Made by a program: the position numbers and the translations under genes. A DNA stretch of 16,087 nt, from positions 1 through 16,087 of the forward strand of contig CAUBQN010000030.1 in NCBI GenBank assembly GCA_958438125.1, read 5' to 3'. Source of the stretch: an uncultured Collinsella sp. (lineage in GTDB: Bacteria; Actinomycetota; Coriobacteriia; Coriobacteriales; Coriobacteriaceae). Positions 8,629 through 14,697 of this stretch are shown in pieces (the stretch's first letter is position 1; the number at the start of each line of letters is the position of its first letter). The notes beneath the pieces are model-generated. The model saw only the letters and a list, made by a program, of their open reading frames with translations. It was not told where the DNA came from and searched no databases.

Positions 8629-9437
8629 GTGAGCGCCTGACCGACAACCCCTCGCTCTTTAGGCTTCGTGTTCGCTATGGCAAGCGCAATCGCCTTAAGT
8701 ACCTGGGCCATCTCGAAGTAATCCATACCATTGAGCGCATCGTGCGCCGTGCGGGACTTCCCTATGCCGTCACGCAGGGCTTCTCTCCGCACATGCGCGT
8801 GGGCTTCTCTTCGGCGCTGCCTGTTGGTACGTCGTCGACCTGCGAGTGGTATGACCTGTTTATGACCGAGTTCGTGGCGCTCGACGAGGCGTTTGGGCGC
8901 CTGGCTGCGGCGTCTCCGGCCGATCTGGCGCCCATCGAGGCGGCGTACATCGACGTGCGCACGCCGGCGTTGACGGCGCAGCTCACGCGCCTGTCGTATC
9001 GCATCGACTTGCACTTGGATCCCGAGGCGCCCGTAAGCGCCGACGAGGTGCGTCGTGCGATCGACACGTTGCGCGCGGACCATGGCATCGACTACGCGCG
9101 CGGAAAAAAGAGCAAGCGCTTGGATTTGGACCACACGCTCGTTGGCTATGAGCTCACGGCGGGGGAGCGCCCGGATCATTTGGTGCTCATGCTCGACACC
9201 CATGCCGACAACGAGGGCTCCATGCGTCCGGAAATTTTGCTTTCTGCTGCTGATGTTTTGTTGCAGGGCTTGACCCCGGGCGTGGATGCACCTATTGTTT
9301 CCACCGGTATGCAAGACCTCGTGACCATCTGCTCCTACGATGTCGAGCGTCAGAATCAAGCATGCGAGGACGACGAAGGCCGACTCGTCAGCCCCATACC
9401 TGTGCGAACTTGTGGATTTGCTCCACATACTCGTTGA
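8625..9437 (+). CDS. TIGR03936 / DUF2344 radical-SAM-associated protein
   Basis: The usual partner of the preceding radical-SAM protein; in some bacteria the two are fused. It is 270 residues from ATG 8625, which overlaps the upstream stop by four bases (ATGA). The N-terminal signature is clear: a YGKRNRLKYLGHLEV segment, then RAGLPYAVTQGFSPHMRVGF and SALPVGTSS. The middle part is less conserved and the C-terminus is polar. Function is not established. In other phyla the pair sits next to RNase E/G and rplU-rpmA, which suggests RNA or ribosome-related work, but this is inference. The stop codon TGA 9435-9437 lies inside the -35 box of the rplU promoter. Confidence 0.9.
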   Translation: MSERLTDNPSLFRLRVRYGKRNRLKYLGHLEVIHTIERIVRRAGLPYAVTQGFSPHMRVGFSSALPVGTSSTCEWYDLFMTEFVALDEAFGRLAAASPADLAPIEAAYIDVRTPALTAQLTRLSYRIDLHLDPEAPVSADEVRRAIDTLRADHGIDYARGKKSKRLDLDHTLVGYELTAGERPDHLVLMLDTHADNEGSMRPEILLSAADVLLQGLTPGVDAPIVSTGMQDLVTICSYDVERQNQACEDDEGRLVSPIPVRTCGFAPHTR

Positions 9438-9462
9438 CGGGGTTATTTTCGCCTGCTACTAT
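9434..9462 (+). promoter_or_regulatory. Sigma70-type extended -10 promoter for rplU-rpmA
   Basis: TTGACG at 9434-9439, a 17-base spacer, and TACTAT at 9457-9462 with TG at 9454-9455 forming an extended -10. Transcription is expected to begin near 9469, giving a leader of about 36 bases before rplU. The -35 overlaps the stop codon of the upstream DUF2344 gene. The match to the housekeeping consensus and the correct position before ribosomal protein genes support it. Confidence 0.8.
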
Positions 9463-9504
9463 ATTCGGCTGTTGCACTAACTGATGCATGAAGGGCAAGT
9501 AAAC

Positions 9505-9879
9505 ATGTACGCAATCGTTAACACGGGCGGCAAGCAGTACAAGGTCGCCACCGACGATGTCATCACCGTCGAGAAGATCGAGGGCAATGAGGGCGACAAG
9601 GTCACCCTGCCGGTTATCTTCCTCAACGATGGTAAGAAGATCGTCACCGATCCCGACAAGCTGGCCAAGGCCAAGGTTACCGCTCAGATCGTTGAGCAGT
9701 TCAAGGGCGAGAAGCAGCTGGTCTTCAAGTTCCACAAGCGTAAGCGCTATCGTCGTCTGAAGGGTCACCGTCAGCAGCTCACCAAGCTGAAGATCGTGAA
9801 GGTTCAGGCTACCTCCCGCGCCAAGAAGGCTGTCAAGGCAGAGGCTGAGGCTGTTGCCGAGGCTCCCGTCGCCGAGTAG
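9505..9879 (+). CDS. rplU: 50S ribosomal protein bL21
   Basis: Large-subunit protein that binds 23S rRNA. The start is ATG 9505, giving the standard N-terminus MYAIVNTGGKQYKV; the in-frame ATG at 9484 would add seven atypical residues and has no SD. AAGGG at 9491-9495 lies 9 bases before 9505. The conserved core reaches KFHKRKRYRRLKGHRQQLT and LKIVKV. The protein is 124 residues rather than about 103, because of an Ala/Glu/Lys-rich C-terminal tail (AKKAVKAEAEAVAEAP), probably disordered. It is followed by rpmA at 33 bases. No separate gene for a YsxB/Prp-type protease lies between them, unlike in Firmicutes. Confidence 0.98.
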   Translation: MYAIVNTGGKQYKVATDDVITVEKIEGNEGDKVTLPVIFLNDGKKIVTDPDKLAKAKVTAQIVEQFKGEKQLVFKFHKRKRYRRLKGHRQQLTKLKIVKVQATSRAKKAVKAEAEAVAEAPVAE

Positions 9880-9912
9880 ATTACACTCGTAACGAAAGAG
9901 TAGGTATACACA

Positions 9913-10170
9913 ATGGCACACAAAAAAGGACTCGGTTCCTCCCGTAATGGCCGTGACTCCCGCGGTCAGCGCCTTGGCACGAAGCGCTATGCCGGCCAGA
10001 CGGTAACCACGGGCACGATTCTCGTCCGTCAGCACGGCACGCACATCCACCCGGGTGAGAACGTTGGCCGTGGTAAGGACGACACGCTGTTCGCGCTGGT
10101 CGACGGTACCGTTGAGTTCCACAAGGGTATCAAGCACAGGGTCAGCGTACGCCCGCTCGCGAACGCGTAA
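9913..10170 (+). CDS. rpmA: 50S ribosomal protein bL27
   Basis: An 85-residue L27, whose N-terminal tail reaches towards the peptidyl-transferase centre. ATG 9913 is preceded by AGG at 9902-9904 and, further up, AAAGAG. The protein starts MAHKKGLGSSRNGRDS, the mature-type N-terminus, without the cleavable extension seen in Firmicutes. Other signatures are GTILVRQHGTHIHPG and VGRGKDDTLFALVDG. It is co-transcribed with rplU and followed by a hairpin terminator before obgE. Confidence 0.98.
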   Translation: MAHKKGLGSSRNGRDSRGQRLGTKRYAGQTVTTGTILVRQHGTHIHPGENVGRGKDDTLFALVDGTVEFHKGIKHRVSVRPLANA

Positions 10171-10195
10171 TTCACCCTTCATAGAGCACATATGT

Positions 10196-10238
10196 GGGAG
10201 GCACTTGAGTTTTAGGATTCAAGGGTCTCCCTCTTTTT
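10196..10238 (+). terminator. Intrinsic terminator/attenuator between rpmA and obgE
   Basis: Arm GGGAGGC (10196-10202) pairs with GTCTCCC (10225-10231, one G-U). After a single A/G mismatch, CTTGA (10204-10208) pairs with TCAAG (10219-10223). The loop is about 10 bases. The 3' arm is followed by TCTTTTT (10232-10238). It ends one base before the obgE Shine-Dalgarno, so obgE must be reached by read-through or by a promoter I cannot see. No good promoter fits between the hairpin and obgE. Confidence 0.8.
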
Positions 10239-10254
10239 GTAGGAGGCGATTCTG

Positions 10255-11721
10255 TTGTCACAGTTCACCGATATCAGCCGCATTAACGTGTGCGGCGGCG
10301 ACGGCGGAGCCGGATGCATGTCGTTTAGGCGCGAGGCATTTGTTCCCAAGGGCGGCCCCGATGGCGGCGACGGCGGTCGTGGCGGCAATGTCGTCATCCA
10401 GGCCGATGCTCAGCTGTCTTCGCTGATCGATTACCGCTTTAAGCATCACTTCCGCGCCGAGCGCGGCACGCACGGACAGGGTGCCCGTCGTAACGGTAAG
10501 AGCGGCGAGGACCTGATTCTCAAGGTCCCTATGGGTACCGTGGTGCGCGAGCTCGACCCCGAGACGCAGACCCCGATGTTCGAGATTGCCGATCTGGTGC
10601 ACGATGGCGAGCACGTAGTCGTGGCGCCCGGCGGTGCCGGCGGCCTGGGCAACACGCACTTTGTGACGTCGGTGCGCCGCGCGCCCGCGTTCGCTCAGCT
10701 GGGCGAACCGGCCGAGGAGCACTGGATTGAGCTCGAGATGAAGCTTATGGCCGATGCCGCGCTCGTGGGCTTTCCCTCGGTGGGTAAGTCATCGCTCATC
10801 GCGCGCATGAGTGCCGCCCGTCCCAAGATCGCCGACTACCCGTTTACCACGCTCGTGCCGAACCTCGGCATGGTGCGTGCCGGCGAATATTCTTACGTCG
10901 TTGCCGACGTCCCCGGTCTCATCGAGGGCGCGAGCGAGGGCAAGGGCCTGGGTCACCAGTTCCTGCGCCACATTGAGCGTACGGCCCTGATCATGCACGT
11001 CGTCGACATGACGGGTGGTTTTGAGGATCGCGATCCGGTCGAGGATTACCACATCATCAACCGCGAGCTCGAGCAGTATGGCGCCGAGCTTTCGGAGCGT
11101 CCGCAGATCGTCGTCGCCAACAAGTGCGATGCGCCGGGCACTGCCGACAAGATTGCCGACCTTAAGCGCGCAGCGCTCGACGATGGGCATATGTTCTTTG
11201 CCGTGTCTGCTGTGACGGGCGCCGGCCTCAACACGCTGATGCTTGCCGTGGGCGAGCAGGTGGCTAAGCTGCGCGCCGAGTTGGCTGTCTCCAATGAGCC
11301 GGTCGTTCTGCGCGACGATGAATGGGAGCGCCGCCGCCTGCAGCGCGAGAAGCGTTTCCGCATTGTCCAGGAAGAGCCCGGTGCCTTCCGCGTGGTCGGT
11401 CGTGCCATCGAGCGCATGGTCATCCAGACCGACTGGGAAAACGAGGAAGCCGTCATTTACCTGCAGCATAAGTTTGCGCGTATGGGTGTTGACGACGCGC
11501 TCGAGAAGGCCGGTTGCCGTGCGGGCGACGAGGTTCGCATTTGCCAGCGCGCCTTTGACTTTGAGGGCGCTGAGGACTTCTCGGAGTACGAGGAGCTCGA
11601 GGATGCTGGCGAGGACGTTGCCGTTGAGGCCATTGACGTTACCGATGCTGCGGATGAGGGTGTCGAGGTTGTTGATGCGGCGGATGCCGCGGACGATATC
11701 GAGACACCGGAGGGCGAGTAA
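10255..11721 (+). CDS. obgE: Obg-family ribosome-assembly GTPase
   Basis: Essential GTPase acting in late 50S assembly and growth/stress signalling. TTG 10255 is the start, with SD TAGGAGG at 10240-10246 and 8-base spacing. Domains: the glycine-rich Obg fold at about 1-158 (CGGDGGAGCMSFRREAF, GGPDGGDGGRGG), the G domain at about 160-330 with G1 GFPSVGKS (172-179), G2 around YPFTTLVPN, G3 DVPG (218-221), G4 NKCD (289-292) and G5 SAV, and the C-terminal OCT domain at about 350-430 (FRVVGRAIERMVIQTDWEN). Beyond that is an acidic, Ala/Asp/Glu-rich tail to residue 488, lengthening the protein relative to forms without the tail. NadD follows at 3 bases. Confidence 0.97.
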   Translation: MSQFTDISRINVCGGDGGAGCMSFRREAFVPKGGPDGGDGGRGGNVVIQADAQLSSLIDYRFKHHFRAERGTHGQGARRNGKSGEDLILKVPMGTVVRELDPETQTPMFEIADLVHDGEHVVVAPGGAGGLGNTHFVTSVRRAPAFAQLGEPAEEHWIELEMKLMADAALVGFPSVGKSSLIARMSAARPKIADYPFTTLVPNLGMVRAGEYSYVVADVPGLIEGASEGKGLGHQFLRHIERTALIMHVVDMTGGFEDRDPVEDYHIINRELEQYGAELSERPQIVVANKCDAPGTADKIADLKRAALDDGHMFFAVSAVTGAGLNTLMLAVGEQVAKLRAELAVSNEPVVLRDDEWERRRLQREKRFRIVQEEPGAFRVVGRAIERMVIQTDWENEEAVIYLQHKFARMGVDDALEKAGCRAGDEVRICQRAFDFEGAEDFSEYEELEDAGEDVAVEAIDVTDAADEGVEVVDAADAADDIETPEGE

Positions 11722-11724
11722 GCC

Positions 11725-12402
11725 ATGTCGCTGCGCGGTGGAATCGGTTTGCCCGAGCTTCCTCTAGAGGACGGGCAGGAGTTTAGGCTCGGTATTATGG
11801 GTGGCACCTTTGATCCCATCCATTACGGGCACCTGGTGACCGCCGAGCAGGCGCGCGAGTCGCTCGACTTGGACGCCGTGCTCTTTATGCCGGCGGGCAC
11901 GCCTGCCTTTAAGCTTGACAAGCCGGTGACGCCTGCCGAGGACCGTTATGCCATGACGGTCCTCGCCACCGCCGCGAACCCGGCCTTTTTGGCGAGCCGG
12001 TTCGAGATCGACCGCCCGGGCGTAACCTATACGGCCGATACGCTTCATGCCCTTCGCGACTTTTACCCGCCGCAGGTAAAGCTCTACTTTATTACGGGCG
12101 CCGACGCGATTATCGATATTGTGACCTGGCATGATGCCGAACGAATCGCTGAGCTTGCTACCTTTATTGCGGCGACGCGACCGGGCTTTGATATCGATAC
12201 GGCGCGTGCCCGAATCAAAGAGTCGGGGCTGCCGTTCGACGTGCGCTATATTCAGATTCCAGCGCTGGCGATCAGTTCGACGAACATTCGCAAGCGAGTT
12301 GCCCGCGGTATGAGCGTGCGCTATCTTACGAGCGAGTCCGTGCTCGGCTACATTCGCAAACGCAGGCTATATGCCGATTTGGGCCAAGAAGATTTTGAGT
12401 GA
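11725..12402 (+). CDS. nadD: Nicotinate-nucleotide adenylyltransferase NadD
   Basis: Adenylates nicotinic acid mononucleotide to deamido-NAD in NAD synthesis. The 225-residue protein starts at ATG 11725 with GGAGGG at 11709-11714 lying inside the end of obgE (10-base spacing). An N-terminal extension of about 22 residues precedes the nucleotidyltransferase fold: LGIMGGTFDPIHYGH with HYGH at 33-36, and ISSTNIR at 183-189 (the ISSTxxR motif). MPAGTPAFK and the GADAI...W segment also fit NadD. The neighbours obgE and yqeK give the common obg-nadD-yqeK-rsfS order. It ends 12 bases before yqeK. Confidence 0.95.
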   Translation: MSLRGGIGLPELPLEDGQEFRLGIMGGTFDPIHYGHLVTAEQARESLDLDAVLFMPAGTPAFKLDKPVTPAEDRYAMTVLATAANPAFLASRFEIDRPGVTYTADTLHALRDFYPPQVKLYFITGADAIIDIVTWHDAERIAELATFIAATRPGFDIDTARARIKESGLPFDVRYIQIPALAISSTNIRKRVARGMSVRYLTSESVLGYIRKRRLYADLGQEDFE

Positions 12403-12414
12403 TGGGGGTCTACG

Positions 12415-13023
12415 TTGTCGGTAGAGGATCAGTTTGAGGGCGATGAGCGCGCGCTGCTCAAGCGCATTCAAGAGCTGCTCGATGTTCGCATGAAGGATAA
12501 GCGCAAGCGCTATGTGCATTCGCTGGGTGTTGCCGAGACCGCACTTCATCTGGCCGAGGTCTACGGCGTCGACCGCTTTGATGCCGCTGCCGCCGGCCTG
12601 ATCCATGACTGGGACAAAGTGCTCTCCGACGACGAGCTGGTCACGCGCGCTCTGCATTACGGCATTAAGATTGCCGGCTCTCCTTCCGCCGCGACGCCGC
12701 TTTTGCATGGCCCTGTTGCCGCCTATGAACTTCCGCAGCTTTTTCCCGAACTGTCGCCGGCCGTTTTCCAGGCTGTCGACCGTCACACCGTGGGTGACTG
12801 CGACATGACGCCGCTCGATATGGTGGTCTTTGTGGCCGATGCCATCGAACCCAACCGCCACGGCGATTATGCCCATGCGCTGCGCAAGATGGTGGGGAAG
12901 TCCTCACTCGACGAGTTGTTCTTCTCCTGTTTTGCGCAGGGTCTGGTCTATGTGATCCAGTCCGGGCGCTATCTTTATCCCACGGCTATTTCGATTTACA
13001 ACCATTACGCCCAGCTGCGCTAG
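12415..13023 (+). CDS. yqeK: YqeK-family HD-domain hydrolase (probable symmetrical Ap4A hydrolase)
   Basis: HD-domain protein of the YqeK family, members of which hydrolyse diadenosine tetraphosphate to two ADP. The start is TTG 12415 with GGGGG at 12404-12408. Metal-ligand candidates are in the expected order: H35 (YVHSLGVAE), H64-D65 (LIHDWDK), H98 (LLHGPVAAYEL), H124 (DRHTVGD) and D142 (VADAIEPNR). The family often has HDxAK after the HD pair; here it is HDWDK, a small departure. It is 202 residues long and linked to nadD (12 bases upstream) and rsfS (27 bases downstream). The metabolic role in this organism is inferred from the family. Confidence 0.9.
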   Translation: MSVEDQFEGDERALLKRIQELLDVRMKDKRKRYVHSLGVAETALHLAEVYGVDRFDAAAAGLIHDWDKVLSDDELVTRALHYGIKIAGSPSAATPLLHGPVAAYELPQLFPELSPAVFQAVDRHTVGDCDMTPLDMVVFVADAIEPNRHGDYAHALRKMVGKSSLDELFFSCFAQGLVYVIQSGRYLYPTAISIYNHYAQLR

Positions 13024-13050
13024 CTCGGGCTGACTAGAAAGAGGTATTCC

Positions 13051-13506
13051 ATGGCCGACGAGACCATGACCGACGAGCAGATTCTTGAAGGTGTGGAGCA
13101 CAAGAGCTTCGCCGCCACGTCCGACCGCACTGCCGCCTCGCTGTCCGCGAGCGGTGTCGCCGCCGAGGATGTCGCCCGCGCCGCCGCGCAGGCCGCCTAC
13201 GACAAGAAGGGCGAGGACGTTCAGGTACTCGACCTGACCGAGCTTTCCGACGTATGCGACTACTTTGTGCTTGCCACCGGTACCAACAACCGCCAGGTCG
13301 ATTCTATCGTCGACGAGATCGAGGAGAAGGTCGCCGAGGCTTGCGGCGAGCACCCGTTCTCCATCGAGGGTCGCGAGCAGAAGACCTGGATGCTCATGGA
13401 CTACGGTTCGGTTGTCGTCCACGTCTTCACTCCCGAAGCCCGCGACTTCTACCGCCTCGAGAAACTCTGGGGAGACGCCCCCCAGCTCCCCCTCAACCTC
13501 CTCTAG
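13051..13506 (+). CDS. rsfS: Ribosomal silencing factor RsfS
   Basis: Binds uL14 on free 50S subunits and blocks subunit joining when nutrients are short. ATG 13051 with GAGG at 13041-13044. The 151 residues comprise an N-terminal extension of about 42 residues rich in Asp/Glu/Ala/Ser and then the RsfS fold: VARAAAQAAYDKKGEDVQVL, CDYFVLATGTNNRQVDSI, REQKTWMLMDYGSVVVHVF and the C-terminal RDFYRLEKLWGDAPQL. It is the last gene of the obgE operon. Its TAG stop (13504-13506) abuts repeat copy A, sharing the final G, and a strong terminator follows. Confidence 0.96.
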   Translation: MADETMTDEQILEGVEHKSFAATSDRTAASLSASGVAAEDVARAAAQAAYDKKGEDVQVLDLTELSDVCDYFVLATGTNNRQVDSIVDEIEEKVAEACGEHPFSIEGREQKTWMLMDYGSVVVHVFTPEARDFYRLEKLWGDAPQLPLNLL

Positions 13507-13532
13507 TAGCTCATTTGAGACGGGGTTAGCTA
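13505..13532 (+). repeat. GTAG-headed REP-like repeat, copy A
   Basis: AGTAGCTCATTTGAGACGGGG followed by TTAGCTA. Relative to copy B it has two substitutions in the core (CATTTGAGAC for AATTTGGGAC) and lacks about five bases between GGGG and TTAGCTA. It directly follows the rsfS stop codon, whose last two bases are the repeat's first two, and lies on the sense side of that gene. Confidence 0.8.
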
Positions 13533-13546
13533 TCCTCACGCATATC

Positions 13547-13589
13547 GCCGGGCAGTTGCGGTTTTCCGCACCTGCCCGGCTTTCTTTTT
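13547..13589 (+). terminator. Strong intrinsic terminator of the obgE-nadD-yqeK-rsfS unit
   Basis: GCCGGGCAG (13547-13555) pairs with CTGCCCGGC (13572-13580). After one T/C mismatch, TGCGG (13557-13561) pairs with CCGCA (13566-13570) around a TTTT loop. The 3' arm runs straight into TTTCTTTTT (13581-13589). This is a textbook rho-independent terminator, lying between repeat copies A and B. Confidence 0.95.
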
Positions 13590-13595
13590 GCCCAA

Positions 13596-13630
13596 AGTAG
13601 CTAATTTGGGACGGGGCTTTTTTAGCTACT
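13596..13630 (+). repeat. GTAG-headed REP-like repeat, copy B (palindromic ends)
   Basis: This is the most symmetric copy. Its left end GTAGCTAA (13597-13604) is the exact reverse complement of its right end TTAGCTAC (13622-13629). The 17-base interior holds TTTGGGACGGGGCTTTT. It has the same orientation as copies A, C and D and lies about 100 bases before the transposase start. Confidence 0.85.
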
Positions 13631-13730
13631 ACCTACCGTTCGCCGATAGAAGCGAGTTGCGGTTCATTGCGTGATATTTAGCTTTCCGACTCGGGTAACG
13701 TATTTGTTATCTGTAGAGGAGGAGATGCGT

Positions 13731-14480
13731 ATGACTCGGACCGCGCGGGAAATCTCTGTTTACGGCTATTACCATGTCGTCCAAAAGGGCTGTGGTGGTC
13801 AGCTGATATTTGAGGATGCCGATGATCGGATATATTTGATTCGGTTGCTTGCCTCGAAATGCCGAAAATACGACGTCAATATCATTGCTTGGTGCCTTAT
13901 GGACAACCATATTCACTTGTTGCTAGATGATGAACATGTTCACCTGAGCGATTGCATGCACTCTGTTACGACAGCATATGCGATGTATTTCAACGCGAAA
14001 ACCGGACGGAAGGGACCAGTTTTTCAGGATCGATTTAAGAGCGTGCCGATTCTTAACGATGATCAGCTGCTCAACTGTGTGAGATATATTCACGATAATC
14101 CTGCGAAAGCCAGGATTGGGACTGCTTCACTATATCGTTGGAGCAGTTTTAGCGAATATATGGGATACCCGGGTATTTGTATGACTGAATGTGTGCTAGG
14201 TTTGCTCGGAGATTCTCAGAGATTTTTTGCTTTCAGTACCTCGGGAGAACCGAATCGATATTGCTTCCGTGACGGCGCTCATGTGAGCGACATAGATGCA
14301 CTGGAGTTTGCACAGGCTCTCCTTAAACCGTATGAGCCTCACCACCTTAAAGCTTTGCCTAAAGCCGTGCGCGACAACTACATCCGTACGCTCAAAAACG
14401 AGGGCTTTTCGATAAAGCAGATCGTGCGCCTCACGGGCATCGGTCACTGCACGATTCAGAAGGTCAAGCTCGATCAGTAG
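13731..14480 (+). CDS. HUH/Y1 REP-associated tyrosine transposase (RAYT-like, IS200-type fold)
   Basis: Single-strand DNA transposase of the IS200-like family that in many bacteria is tied to REP repeats. Start ATG 13731 is preferred because AGGAGG at 13717-13722 is 8 bases away; ATG 13725 is too close, and the upstream extension to 13671 has no SD. The 249 residues carry the metal-binding HUH motif as NHIHLLL (H60, H62). The YIHDNPAKA segment has Y119 as candidate nucleophile, matching the YxxxNPxxA block of RAYTs, and GRKGPVFQDRFKS is also typical. The C-terminus (about 205-249; EGFSIKQIVRLTGIGHCTIQKV) looks like an added helix-turn-helix. The gene is visibly more AT-rich in codon choice than all its neighbours except over the last ~130 bases. 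No IS200 ends or target duplications are seen; instead six short repeats surround it. Its TAG stop lies in copy C. Confidence 0.88.
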   Translation: MTRTAREISVYGYYHVVQKGCGGQLIFEDADDRIYLIRLLASKCRKYDVNIIAWCLMDNHIHLLLDDEHVHLSDCMHSVTTAYAMYFNAKTGRKGPVFQDRFKSVPILNDDQLLNCVRYIHDNPAKARIGTASLYRWSSFSEYMGYPGICMTECVLGLLGDSQRFFAFSTSGEPNRYCFRDGAHVSDIDALEFAQALLKPYEPHHLKALPKAVRDNYIRTLKNEGFSIKQIVRLTGIGHCTIQKVKLDQ

Positions 14481-14498
14481 CTATTTGGGACAGAGTTT
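14476..14498 (+). repeat. GTAG-headed REP-like repeat, copy C (degenerate, no right end)
   Basis: AGTAGCTATTTGGGACAGAG, then TTT. It lacks one A after GTAGCT and has two changes in the GGGG part. No TAGCTAC end follows. The TAG at 14478-14480 is the stop codon of the transposase, so the repeat begins within the coding sequence. Confidence 0.7.
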
Positions 14499-14526
14499 TG
14501 TTGCGGCGGGCAAACCGGACATCCGG

Positions 14527-14562
14527 GGTAGTCAATTTGGGACGGGGCTATTTTAGCTACCC
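14527..14562 (+). repeat. GTAG-headed REP-like repeat, copy D (left arm of 36-bp inverted pair)
   Basis: It reads GGTAGTCAATTTGGGACGGG at its left end and TTTTAGCTACCC at its right end. It differs from copy B mainly by TC for CT after GTAG and by CTATTTT for CTTTTTT. It is the exact reverse complement of copy E over 36 bases, with 51 bases between them. Outer ends GGTAG and CTACC are themselves complementary. Confidence 0.9.
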
Positions 14563-14613
14563 TTTGGATGACGGTGAATGAATTAGGCCGAATGAATCTC
14601 AACCGATATATAG

Positions 14614-14649
14614 GGGTAGCTAAAATAGCCCCGTCCCAAATTGACTACC
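14614..14649 (-). repeat. GTAG-headed REP-like repeat, copy E (right arm of 36-bp inverted pair)
   Basis: On the minus strand it is identical to copy D over all 36 bases. The pair D/E can form a 36-bp perfect stem around a 51-base loop on either strand. It sits between the convergent transposase and dinB genes, so it may also limit read-through, although no T-tract follows either arm. Confidence 0.9.
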
Positions 14650-14678
14650 AATGCCGTGTCGGACGGAAGGCAGCAACC

Positions 14679-14697
14679 CCCCGTCCAAAAAAGACTA
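14679..14697 (-). repeat. GTAG-headed REP-like repeat, copy F (partial, at dinB stop)
   Basis: On the minus strand it reads TAGTCTTTTTTGGACGGGG and matches copy D/E at 16 of 19 positions. The base before TAG is C rather than G, and no right end is present. Its TAG (14697-14695) is the stop codon of dinB. It could be a chance or decayed match, but orientation and stop-codon placement repeat what is seen for copies A and C. Confidence 0.5.

Noticed and set aside
8439..9428. 329-residue minus-strand open frame opposite DUF2344
   Set aside because: Low-complexity Arg/His-rich translation with no SD or domain; a codon-bias shadow.
9484..9504. Upstream ATG extending L21 by seven residues
   Set aside because: L21 proteins begin MYAI at 9505, which has the SD; the extension contains that SD.
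13671..13730. Upstream GTG start extending the transposase by 20 residues
   Set aside because: No Shine-Dalgarno before 13671, while AGGAGG is well placed for ATG 13731. The extension does not resemble family N-termini.
14661..14692. Hairpin GGACGG...CCGTCC followed by AAAAAA, considered as a dinB terminator
   Set aside because: On the minus strand the T-tract precedes the hairpin and on plus the hairpin is followed by A, so it fits an intrinsic terminator in neither direction. Part of it is better explained as repeat copy F.
13505..14697. CRISPR array or direct-repeat array
   Set aside because: Copies are irregularly spaced, mixed in orientation, divergent and separated by genes; there is no constant spacer length.
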